Source: UBA1715 sp045600045 (GTDB lineage Bacteria > Bacteroidota > Bacteroidia > Bacteroidales > UBA1715). Taken from it: a stretch of DNA of 64,000 nt. This document shows, in pieces, positions 1 to 7,183 of this stretch. Every line of letters begins with the position of its first letter. Positions within the stretch are counted from its first letter, which is position 1. The position numbers and the translations under genes are program-made. Under the pieces are notes generated by a model that was given only the letters and a program-made list of their open reading frames with translations, ran no database searches and was not told where the DNA came from. The DNA is taken from positions 46,299-110,298 of the forward strand of contig JAZRXD010000021.1 in assembly GCA_045600045.1 (NCBI GenBank), written 5' to 3'.

Positions 1-126
1 GAGATGCCGATAGCCGATGTAAGTGGAGGCAAAAATTAAAATTTTATATTCTATGTACACTTTAAATTTCCCAAATGGTAATGTTCAAACAAATAGTACT
101 TACCTTTTGTATACTGAATAGCGGAT

Positions 127-324
127 ATGGGAAACTTTAGGTTTTGGAAACGAATAAAATTATGTTCTGGAATCTTCCTAAACATAGGGAAAAAGAGCGG
201 TTCCGTTTCTGTTGGACCTAAGGGGCTCAAATATACAATAGGTTTAGTCGGAAGACGATTCACTATCAGCATTCCTGGTACAGGATTGTATTATACAATA
301 TTTAAATCATGGCATAAAAAGTAA
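127..324 (+). CDS. DUF4236 domain small protein
   Basis: A 65-residue protein that is essentially one DUF4236 domain. The pattern is visible directly: an N-terminal FRFWKRIKL segment, then SVSVGPKGLKYTIG and SIPGTGLYYT, which are the two short strand motifs of that family. Its biochemical role is not known; in other genomes the domain usually sits at the N-terminus of small, often membrane-linked proteins. There is no membrane segment here. It lies 30 bases upstream of the next membrane protein on the same strand, so the two may be cotranscribed. The ATG follows an AT-rich stretch without a clear ribosome-binding site, normal for Bacteroidota. Confidence 0.75.
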   Translation: MGNFRFWKRIKLCSGIFLNIGKKSGSVSVGPKGLKYTIGLVGRRFTISIPGTGLYYTIFKSWHKK

Positions 325-354
325 AAGTACATGTGTAATTGATAATCTTAAGTT

Positions 355-1629
355 ATGGGAAAGAGAAATAATGATTCAGATGCAAGTTCTATTTTATTAG
401 GAATTATTGTTCTAGTTGTTTATTTTGCAATAGTTTTAATTCCAATATTTCTTATTATTGGTTGGATTGTAAATTTCACCTCTTATAGAAGAAATTATAA
501 AAACAAGTTTGAGAACGGTTTTTGGTTAGACAAGAATCAAAAAAAACTATTTAAATTATTAACCGAACGTGTTGACTATTGTTACGAGCAAATACGTTTA
601 GCAAACCAAACTGCAGATGCAGAAGGAATAGCTAGAAATAAGGACGGACAAATCTCATCAAAAAGTTACAGAGGCAAAAACTTACGCTCAATTATCGGGA
701 AAAGCCAATGGCAAATCAACGAAGACGAACCAGAAATAGACGACTTATCCGAACAGCCACGTTCTAATTACAAAAAATATCGTAAGACATACAGTTTGAT
801 GCTTGGATGTGGTTATGCTGTGGTTTTTTATGCGGGATACTTTTTGTATTATTATGTAAACAACAATCTAGAGTCTATTTTTGCAGAAAAAGGAATTCTT
901 GAAGGATTTATTGCTATTTCATCCAAGATTTCTATTCAATCACTGGCAGTTTTTGTAATAATATATATAATAGGAATCATAAAATTTAGAATAAATTTCG
1001 GGGGAAAGCCACCCTTTGTTTCTATAGAAAATGTTGACACATATAAAGACCCTAACTATGTAGAAAAAGAGTCTTGGGAAATGCCTAAACCCTCTACGTC
1101 TGCGACAAATGTAAAACCACAGCGAGAATTCACAAATCCTATAGAAATACAGTTGTATTTCTGGGACGAATTACGACGACAATTGAAACAAATGGGATAC
1201 CCAATAGATACCTCAGAAAATTTATCACAAAAAATAGAACAATATTACGCCAATAATGAAAATAGAGATTGGTATAAATGGTATGGATTTAGCTTTGAAA
1301 TAGGGAAAAATCCAGAAGGCAATTCTATAAAATTCTGCGTTCAAATTGACGACGTATACTTTTTTAGTTTTCCTAGATTTCAAAAAAAATATCAAGATGA
1401 AAAAATATCTCAATCTTTACATAATATAGGATTTACCGAATGGGAAGACGAGAATCTTTTTGCTGGACGACATCCTTATCAAGAAATATCAATAGACTTT
1501 TGGAGCTTTAGAGGATTTGAAAAAATAAATTCGGATTCACAAGAAAGCAGAGAATTCATTAGCAAAATTGCAAGTCAAGTTGATTCTTATATAAAAGCTT
1601 TCAAAAAAGAATACAACCAATTACAATAA
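355..1629 (+). CDS. Hypothetical membrane protein, unknown family
   Basis: A 424-residue protein I do not recognise. Visible features are a hydrophobic segment at about residues 14-40 (an isoleucine/valine-rich helix), a cytosolic-looking charged stretch to about 145, two further membrane helices at about 148-170 and 193-212, and a long soluble C-terminal half (from about 220) rich in aromatic and charged residues. The C-terminal part contains WYKWYGFSFEIGKN and FWSFRGFEKI but no catalytic motif I can name. It follows a DUF4236 gene and precedes a uracil-DNA-glycosylase-like gene. The region is more AT-rich than the housekeeping genes further right, which suggests an accessory block. Function unknown. 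Confidence 0.6.
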   Translation: MGKRNNDSDASSILLGIIVLVVYFAIVLIPIFLIIGWIVNFTSYRRNYKNKFENGFWLDKNQKKLFKLLTERVDYCYEQIRLANQTADAEGIARNKDGQISSKSYRGKNLRSIIGKSQWQINEDEPEIDDLSEQPRSNYKKYRKTYSLMLGCGYAVVFYAGYFLYYYVNNNLESIFAEKGILEGFIAISSKISIQSLAVFVIIYIIGIIKFRINFGGKPPFVSIENVDTYKDPNYVEKESWEMPKPSTSATNVKPQREFTNPIEIQLYFWDELRRQLKQMGYPIDTSENLSQKIEQYYANNENRDWYKWYGFSFEIGKNPEGNSIKFCVQIDDVYFFSFPRFQKKYQDEKISQSLHNIGFTEWEDENLFAGRHPYQEISIDFWSFRGFEKINSDSQESREFISKIASQVDSYIKAFKKEYNQLQ

Positions 1630-1697
1630 ATTCAAAAGACACATTGCATTTTTGCTAAAGAACAAGATTATGACACAAATTGTGAAATATTACATTT

Positions 1698-2423
1698 ATG
1701 AAGACAATATTTGAAATCAATAAACAATTAGATGAGCTTTTTAAATATTGGAAATTTAAAAGCAAATATTTAGGAGATACCGAAGCTTTTGTTTCTGATG
1801 GCATTATGCGTAATACAGAAAATGACTTCCCTTGGCATGAAAAACCCATTAGAATAGCTTTTTTAGTAAAAGATAATCCCGATGGAGAACAGGATACGCG
1901 TGACTGGCTGCAATTTAAAAAGAACCAAAATTTAAGTTTTACTTTTATTCACAAAATTGCAAATCTCTTTTATGGATTGAGTAAAGCTACGGACGCAAAC
2001 GATGCATCATGGTGGTTTGGAGAAATAGAACAACATCAAGAAGATGTAAAGGATTTCTTTAACACAGAACCATTTGCTTTTATAGAATGCAAGAAACAAC
2101 CTGGCAAGCAAAATATTGATGACAAAGTATTACAAAAATATTTAATCACATATCAAAATCTGTTGTATGAAGAATTAGAAATAATTGAACCAAACATATT
2201 GGTTTGTATGGGGCAACCAATATTTGATTTTGTAAAAAAAATATATGATGATGCGATATTAGGTGCAGATAAAAATATCTATTATGTTCCTTCTAATAAA
2301 AAAATCATAATTTATGCGGGACATCCAAGCGGTAGAGACAGTTATGAGAATAACTATGAGGGTGTTATGCATTGGTATAGACAATTCCTGAAATCAGATA
2401 TGTATAAAGATTTTAACAAATAA
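1698..2423 (+). CDS. Uracil-DNA-glycosylase-superfamily-like protein (divergent)
   Basis: A 241-residue soluble protein. Its layout resembles the uracil-DNA glycosylase fold: an early strand followed by a loop (AFLVKDNPDG, about residues 53-62), a middle strand with PFAFIECKK, a helix then IIEPNILVCMGQP (about 164-176), and a late HPSGR motif (about 213-217) where UDGs carry a conserved His-Pro-Ser. The first motif lacks the usual GEAPG or GQDPYH residues, so base excision activity is doubtful. It may be a glycosylase-fold nuclease or sensor. It ends just before a strong terminator. The family assignment is my inference from motif order; a plain hypothetical protein is the fallback. Confidence 0.5.
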   Translation: MKTIFEINKQLDELFKYWKFKSKYLGDTEAFVSDGIMRNTENDFPWHEKPIRIAFLVKDNPDGEQDTRDWLQFKKNQNLSFTFIHKIANLFYGLSKATDANDASWWFGEIEQHQEDVKDFFNTEPFAFIECKKQPGKQNIDDKVLQKYLITYQNLLYEELEIIEPNILVCMGQPIFDFVKKIYDDAILGADKNIYYVPSNKKIIIYAGHPSGRDSYENNYEGVMHWYRQFLKSDMYKDFNK

Positions 2424-2448
2424 ACTTCCTGAAAGTGAACAAGTAGCG

Positions 2449-2472
2449 GCGAATCGAAAGGTTCGCTTTTTT
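2449..2472 (+). terminator. Rho-independent terminator
   Basis: A 7-bp stem (gcgaatc with ggttcgc, one G-T wobble) closes a GAAA tetraloop and is followed by six T. It ends transcription of the upstream glycosylase-like gene and separates it from the hicAB promoter. Confidence 0.85.
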
Positions 2473-2524
2473 GTTTATCTTTGTGTTTGCCGTAGCACAA
2501 GTATCATGTTTTTATTTAAAACAT

Positions 2525-2554
2525 TTTGTTGCAACTAAAATTTAGTTACATTTG
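2525..2554 (+). promoter_or_regulatory. Promoter of hicAB
   Basis: A TTTG box (2525-2528), 18 bases, then TACATTTG (2547-2554) match the Bacteroidota sigma-ABfr consensus TTTG / TAnnTTTG without mismatch. The -7 box ends only 2 bases before the hicA ATG, so the transcript would begin at or very near the start codon. Confidence 0.65.
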
Positions 2555-2556
2555 TC

Positions 2557-2838
2557 ATGGGAACAAAAGAGAAATTGATAAGACGATTTATGTCCAATCC
2601 GAAAGACTTTACTTTCGACGAATTAAAACGATTGTTTGAAATATTTGGATATTCATTAGAAAACAAAGGAGGAACATCTGGTTCGCGAGTAATGTTTACT
2701 AAAGGAGAAAGTACATTTATTATGCACAAACCACATCCCTCAAATATTATCAAACAATACATAATGAAAAACGCAATCAACTTTGTGAGAGACAATAACT
2801 TAGAAGAACAATTTAAATCTGAAAAGGAGGACGAATAA
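2557..2838 (+). CDS. hicA: HicA-family mRNA interferase toxin
   Basis: A 93-residue protein matching the HicA double-stranded-RNA-binding-like fold, a ribosome-independent mRNA nuclease. Diagnostic residues are NPKDFTFDELKRLF at the N-terminus, the central GGTSGSRVMF strand (most HicA proteins have Gly-Ser-His; here it is Gly-Ser-Arg) and the late HKPHPSN histidine motif, which probably carries the catalytic His. A Lys/Glu-rich tail follows. Its stop overlaps the antitoxin start by one base (TAATG), so the pair is translationally coupled. The start could also be the ATG at 2590, because the promoter box abuts the first ATG. The toxin-first order is typical of hicAB. Confidence 0.85.
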   Translation: MGTKEKLIRRFMSNPKDFTFDELKRLFEIFGYSLENKGGTSGSRVMFTKGESTFIMHKPHPSNIIKQYIMKNAINFVRDNNLEEQFKSEKEDE

Positions 2839-3179
2839 TGGGAACACTTACATATAAAGATTATCTTGGGACTGTTGAATACGACAGTCAAGAAGATTGT
2901 CTTGTCGGAAAAGTATTAGGATTGCCAAACAAAGTTGCAATAACATACGAAGGGCAGAGTCTTTCCGAAATACGAAAAGATTTTGAGGGTGCGGTTGACG
3001 ATTATTTAGATTATTGCAACAAAAAAGGAATAACTCCACAAAAATCGTATAGCGGCAGTTTCAACATTAGAATTTCTTCTGACTTGCATTACAAAATAGC
3101 AATGATTGCTCAACAAAAAGGAGAGACCATCAACGCATTTGTAAAACAATGCTTAGAAAATGCCGTTAAAGTGATTTAA
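2838..3179 (+). CDS. hicB: HicB-family antitoxin with C-terminal ribbon-helix-helix
   Basis: A 113-residue antitoxin. The N-terminal half (YKDYLGTVEYDSQEDCLVG, then a GLPNKVAITYEG strand and DDYLDYC helix) is the partial RNase-H-like HicB domain that binds and neutralises HicA. The C-terminal half from about residue 72 (SFNIRISSDLHYKIAMIA) is a ribbon-helix-helix DNA-binding domain expected to autorepress the operon. It starts within the hicA stop codon. Its stop codon sits in a TTAA shared with the opposite-strand stop of a gene scrap, so it marks the edge of the inserted or rearranged accessory block. Confidence 0.88.
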   Translation: MGTLTYKDYLGTVEYDSQEDCLVGKVLGLPNKVAITYEGQSLSEIRKDFEGAVDDYLDYCNKKGITPQKSYSGSFNIRISSDLHYKIAMIAQQKGETINAFVKQCLENAVKVI

Positions 3180-3274
3180 TCCATCGGATATTTCACGCCC
3201 CACTCTTTGCGCAACGCATCCATTTGCTGCATAACCAAATGGTTTTGGCATGAGCCATTTGTGTACAAAAAGAA
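3176..3274 (-). pseudogene. 3' remnant of an unidentified gene
   Basis: On the minus strand an open frame ends in LRKEWGVKYPMD and stop, preceded by FLYTNGSCQNHLVMQQMDA. It reads like a genuine protein C-terminus (balanced composition, a Gln/Met/Leu helix, a basic patch, a Tyr-Pro turn) but its 5' part is missing: upstream in the same frame lie only the terminator of the neighbouring gene and a stop at 3308. Its stop codon overlaps the hicB stop inside TTAA. I could not identify the parent family. A chance open frame of about 33 codons is the alternative. Confidence 0.35.
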
Positions 3275-3280
3275 AATAAA

Positions 3281-3309
3281 AAAGTCACACGTGTTTGCGT
3301 GTGACTTTT
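3281..3309 (-). terminator. Terminator of the Cys/His-domain membrane protein
   Basis: A perfect 11-12-bp stem (aaagtcacacg paired with cgtgtgacttt) around a 6-base loop. On the minus strand it is followed by a T-rich run, as expected for the gene ending at 3333; a shorter T run on the plus side may also help stop hicAB transcription. Confidence 0.85.
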
Positions 3310-3332
3310 AACATATTAAGGATTTTGAAGAA

Positions 3333-4127
3333 TTATTCTTTTACTTCTTCCACAGTTTCTTCAACTGCTTCTGTCGTTTCTTGAACTTCTTCTTCAATAG
3401 CTTGAGTTTCTTCAGCTTGTTCTGATTCTACAGCTTGGCTTTCTTCTTTTAATTTTTGGTCTTTCTTATAGCAGCCTTTACAAAGTTCCATTTTTCCTGC
3501 TTCTTCTGCTTGTCCAATTGAACCAACGATTAAAGAATCTTGTGTTGAGCGGTCTAGATATTGACAATCTGCGTGAGTGTGGTATTTAGAACCTGTTGAA
3601 ACCCAATAAACGTCAATGTCGGCGTTGCCATATTGTTCTTGTAATTGTTCCTGGCTTACAGGGTTGAAGTCGTAGCTTGACACACCAGCAATAGCAAATG
3701 CTACAGCAGCAACAGCTGTTGCTATTTTCTTTGTTTTTGGATCTAAATCCTTTTTAGTTAAAATGTAGATGATAACAGGAATGAATGCCAAACAAGCTAC
3801 AATTACGCCCATATTGTTCCAAATCCAGAATTTTAATTTGTTTTGTTCCGAAGCTGGATCAATGTGATTAGCTTTCTTCCACATCAATGAACCTGCAATT
3901 ACAAATGCCATATCAACAACCAAAGGGATGATGATTGTCGTTAATTGACTGCCGAACCATACAAATTTGCCGGCAATAGCCATGCAACACACAACTTCCA
4001 TTGCGATTGCAAGTACCCAACATACAACTGCACCAATGCGCAATCCTGAAGCGTTACCTTCAACTTTCACTTGTCCTGAAGGAGCTTTACGTTCTCCTGC
4101 AGCCTTCACAATTTTTTTTTCTGCCAT
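3333..4127 (-). CDS. Four-helix membrane protein with C-terminal Cys/His domain and acidic tail
   Basis: A 264-residue membrane protein. After a basic N-terminus there are four hydrophobic segments at about residues 30-53, 60-82, 104-124 and 132-150. A compact soluble domain follows: VYWVSTGSKYHTHADCQYL, then a helix, then ELCKGCYKK. The HxHxxC and CxxC pairs look like a small metal-binding site, a module found at the end of many secreted and membrane proteins beside DNA-uptake or nuclease domains. The last 40 residues are almost all Glu, Thr, Val and Gln. Function is unknown. It is monocistronic, with its own terminator downstream and about 200 bases of free sequence upstream. Confidence 0.65.
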   Translation of the reverse strand: MAEKKIVKAAGERKAPSGQVKVEGNASGLRIGAVVCWVLAIAMEVVCCMAIAGKFVWFGSQLTTIIIPLVVDMAFVIAGSLMWKKANHIDPASEQNKLKFWIWNNMGVIVACLAFIPVIIYILTKKDLDPKTKKIATAVAAVAFAIAGVSSYDFNPVSQEQLQEQYGNADIDVYWVSTGSKYHTHADCQYLDRSTQDSLIVGSIGQAEEAGKMELCKGCYKKDQKLKEESQAVESEQAEETQAIEEEVQETTEAVEETVEEVKE

Positions 4128-4340
4128 AGTTTTATCATTTTAAGTTTATATTCCCAAAGATAGAAAAATACCTTTACATTATCAAATCAACTACATAAGT
4201 TATATTAACAAGTTGTCAGTCCCCAAACTGTCAGTTGTTTTGATTCCAAAGAAAATATTTTGTTGAAAAAAGACAGTAACCAATTTCTGTCATTGACGAA
4301 AAAATTGTAATTTGCGAAAAAACTATAAAACTAAAAAATT

Positions 4341-4727
4341 ATGGGAAAATTAGATTTATCAAGTATTTGGAACACTGTGCTTACAGCAACAAAAAGTTCC
4401 GACAATGGCTCTTTGTCACAAAATGCGCTTTCCGACATTGCACAGAATGTGATACAAGGTTTTACTAGCACAAGTTCAAAAAGCAAATCTTCAAGCATTA
4501 ATTATGCTAAAATCGCAAAAGAACTTTTATCGTTATATACTAAATATAAATCAAGTTCTGACTCAACAGAAAAACAAGCTGCACTAAATGTGAAATCCAT
4601 TTCCGATATTGTAAAAGCAATTGGTGGAGACAAAGCAAGTGCGATTTCTGCGGCTGCTTCAATGCTCGGCGGAGGAAACGCTGGCGGCATTCTTGGTAAA
4701 CTTGGCAGTTTATTCGGGAAAAAATAA
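4341..4727 (+). CDS. Small Ser/Lys/Gly-rich protein, unknown
   Basis: A 128-residue protein without a signal peptide or strong membrane helix. It has a Ser-rich middle (STSSKSKSSS), two amphipathic helices around a KSISDIVKAIGG segment, and a C-terminal Ala/Gly-rich stretch ending GGILGKLGSLFGKK, which resembles an amphipathic or membrane-lytic helix. It stands alone between two terminators and has its own AT-rich leader. I do not recognise the family. The Gly/Leu/Phe/Lys tail could be membrane-binding, but that is only a composition argument. Confidence 0.55.
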   Translation: MGKLDLSSIWNTVLTATKSSDNGSLSQNALSDIAQNVIQGFTSTSSKSKSSSINYAKIAKELLSLYTKYKSSSDSTEKQAALNVKSISDIVKAIGGDKASAISAAASMLGGGNAGGILGKLGSLFGKK

Positions 4728-4747
4728 ATCAAAACTACTTTATAATG

Positions 4748-4782
4748 ACGCCATTCGGAATTTCTGAATGGCGTTTTCTTTT
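4748..4782 (+). terminator. Rho-independent terminator
   Basis: A perfect 9-bp stem (acgccattc with gaatggcgt) around a 9-base loop, followed by TTTTCTTTTT. It ends the small Ser-rich gene before the peptide transporter. Confidence 0.85.
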
Positions 4783-4878
4783 TACATGCATCCTTTAAGG
4801 ATTGAATTCAAGAATTGCTGCAAACTATCGTGCCATTCACGTTAAATTTCATATACTTGCAATAATTCTTTGAAAACA

Positions 4879-6585
4879 ATGAAATCTCCAGAAATGAAAC
4901 AACCTCGAGCGCTTATGGTGCTGTTCTTCACCGAAATGTGGGAACGGTTCAGCTACTATGGTATGCGCGCGTTGCTGGTGCTATATCTTATTCAGCAATT
5001 GTTCAATTTCGAAGGTTCCAAGACCGTTGCCTACGGCATTTTTGCCGCCTATGGTTCGTTAGTTTACGCTTCGCCGTTTATTGGCGGGTTGATTGCCGAT
5101 AAATTCCTTGGTCATCGCAAAGCCGTTATTTGGGGCGCAATTATGATGGCAATCGGACATTTCTTGATGGCGATAGAGAATGAATGGTTCCTGTATTTAG
5201 CATTGTCGTTCCTGATTATCGGCAACGGCTTTTTCAAACCAAATATGCCGACAATTTTAAGCGGATTGTACGAAGAAAAGAATGATCCACGCCGCGATGG
5301 TGGTTTCACCATCTACTATATGAGCGTGAATTTAGGTGCGTTTTTCTCCCCAATTTTATGTGGCGTGATTGGCGAAACATACGGATGGCATTATGGTTTC
5401 ACTATTGCCGGTATTGGTATGATTGCAGGACTTTTCATCTTTATAAAGTTCGGACATATTATCGACTATCACGAATCGTACAATAAAGAAACTGGTGAAA
5501 AAGAATACACCTATAAACCGCTCGGAACTGTTCCCGACGAGGAAAATCTTGCACAGAAATTCTGCGGACTTTCGAAAGAACTTTGGATTTATATTTTATG
5601 CGTCGTAAGCACGTTCGGTATAGCATTGCTGGTAAAACACTACGAAATTATGTCGTTCGTGATTTTCCCGCTTTCGCTTGCTATTTTGGCTGTGATTTTT
5701 ATCATTGCAATACGCAGTACAAAAGTTGAACGTGACAGATTGTTTGTCATTCTCATTTTGCTAATGTTTATGACATTGTTCTGGACATTCTTCGAACAAG
5801 CAGGTTCGTCGCTCACATTGTATGCAAGCGAAAACGTGAATAGGAACTTCTTCGGAACAGTTATTCCTGCTTCGTTGTTCCAGTCGGTCAATCCAATGTT
5901 TATCTTGGTTTTCGCTTCGCCGTTGTCGGTTTTGTGGATGCAATTGGCTAACAGAAAGAAAGAACCTTCAACACCCATAAAATTTTCTATTGGAATATTA
6001 TTGCTCAGTATAGGATTTTTATTGTTAGGATTGGCACCACGATTCTTGTCGTTCGAGACAATTTCCGAAGGTGGCACCATAATAAAGATTGCTGCTGTTC
6101 CTGCCATATTTTTGGTGTTGAGTTATATGTTTCAGACATTGGGAGAACTTTGTCTGTCGCCTATCGGACTTTCTATGGTGACACGTTTGGCGCCGGCAAA
6201 AATTGTCGGAATGGTTATAGGCGCATGGTATTTGTCTTCGTCTTTGGCATTTCAAATTGGTGGCTGGGTGGCAAATTCTACAACCGACGAAAGCTCATAC
6301 GAAACAACCACGGCGGAGGAATCACAGGAATTTGGCGACGACTGTGTTTCGTACGAAAAAGTATTGGCAAACGACTATTCACAACAAACATTGCGAAGTG
6401 CGGTAGAAGACAAATATGTGTCGGAAGAAACATTGCAGACAATTTCCGACGAAGAAAAAGTTTCGTTGGTGAATTTGTTCCGCTATACAAATGTCTTCCT
6501 AAATGTTGGTGTGGTTGCATTGTTCGCAAGTTTGCTTTTATTCGCCCTGTCGCCGATGATACGTAGAATGATGCACGAAGACTGA
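4879..6585 (+). CDS. POT/PTR2-family proton-coupled oligopeptide transporter
   Basis: A 568-residue inner-membrane transporter of the major facilitator superfamily that imports di- and tripeptides with protons. The N-terminal FFTEMWERFSYYGMRALL segment carries the POT ExxER-type proton-coupling motif, and GFFKPNMPTILSGLY plus GGFTIYYMSVNLGAF are the PTR2 signatures. I chose the ATG at 4879 over the in-frame TTG at 4870. Between the last two helices lies an extra acidic loop of about 75 residues (from about 460), rich in Glu, Asp, Ser and Thr. This is longer than in the bacterial POT proteins I know. Its stop overlaps the queH start (TGATG), so the two are coupled. Confidence 0.88.
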   Translation: MKSPEMKQPRALMVLFFTEMWERFSYYGMRALLVLYLIQQLFNFEGSKTVAYGIFAAYGSLVYASPFIGGLIADKFLGHRKAVIWGAIMMAIGHFLMAIENEWFLYLALSFLIIGNGFFKPNMPTILSGLYEEKNDPRRDGGFTIYYMSVNLGAFFSPILCGVIGETYGWHYGFTIAGIGMIAGLFIFIKFGHIIDYHESYNKETGEKEYTYKPLGTVPDEENLAQKFCGLSKELWIYILCVVSTFGIALLVKHYEIMSFVIFPLSLAILAVIFIIAIRSTKVERDRLFVILILLMFMTLFWTFFEQAGSSLTLYASENVNRNFFGTVIPASLFQSVNPMFILVFASPLSVLWMQLANRKKEPSTPIKFSIGILLLSIGFLLLGLAPRFLSFETISEGGTIIKIAAVPAIFLVLSYMFQTLGELCLSPIGLSMVTRLAPAKIVGMVIGAWYLSSSLAFQIGGWVANSTTDESSYETTTAEESQEFGDDCVSYEKVLANDYSQQTLRSAVEDKYVSEETLQTISDEEKVSLVNLFRYTNVFLNVGVVALFASLLLFALSPMIRRMMHED

Positions 6586-7145
6586 TGAAAAAAATCCTGC
6601 TTCATATTTGTTGCGCGCCGTGTGGCTCGGCATCGGTAGAACGATTACTTTCGGAAGACTGGAACGTGACTTTGTATTATTATATGCCTAACATTTTCCC
6701 AAAAGAAGAATGGGAGAAAAGAAAATTTTATATTGAAAAACTAGCAAAACACTTTGGAGTTCAATTAATTGTAGGAAACTACAACCACGATTTTTGGCGT
6801 GAACAAGTTGTTGGTTTGGAAAATGAAAAAGAAGGCGGACTTCGTTGCCACACATGTTTCAAAACATTATTACAAGCAACCAGCGAAAAGGCGAAAGAGC
6901 TTGGTTTTGAACATTTTGCAACAACATTAACAATTAGTCCGCATAAAAATTCTGCGGTAATACAAGCCATTGGCGAACAATTTGAAGGCTACACACACTA
7001 CGACTTTAAGAAAAAAGACGGATACAAACGAAGCATAGAACTCAGCAAAGAATTGGAATTGTACCGTCAGTGCTATTGTGCGTGCGAATTTAGTATGAAT
7101 AACGGTGCGTTTTTGGCAAATAAGCCGTCGAACAACTGCTTGTAA
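6585..7145 (+). CDS. queH: Epoxyqueuosine reductase QueH
   Basis: A 186-residue enzyme of the QueH (DUF208) family, which reduces epoxyqueuosine to queuosine in the wobble position of GUN-decoding tRNAs. It is the cobalamin-independent alternative to QueG. Visible family features are HICCAPCGSAS (residues 7-17), a second cysteine pair in LRCHTCF, the THYDFKKKDGYKRS segment and QCYCACEFSM near the C-terminus. These cysteines bind the 4Fe-4S cluster and a second metal. Length is normal. It is translationally coupled to the peptide transporter gene, although no functional link between the two is obvious. Confidence 0.93.
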   Translation: MKKILLHICCAPCGSASVERLLSEDWNVTLYYYMPNIFPKEEWEKRKFYIEKLAKHFGVQLIVGNYNHDFWREQVVGLENEKEGGLRCHTCFKTLLQATSEKAKELGFEHFATTLTISPHKNSAVIQAIGEQFEGYTHYDFKKKDGYKRSIELSKELELYRQCYCACEFSMNNGAFLANKPSNNCL

Positions 7146-7183
7146 CAATAAATTATTGTAATTTAGCCACAAAATCGAAATTT

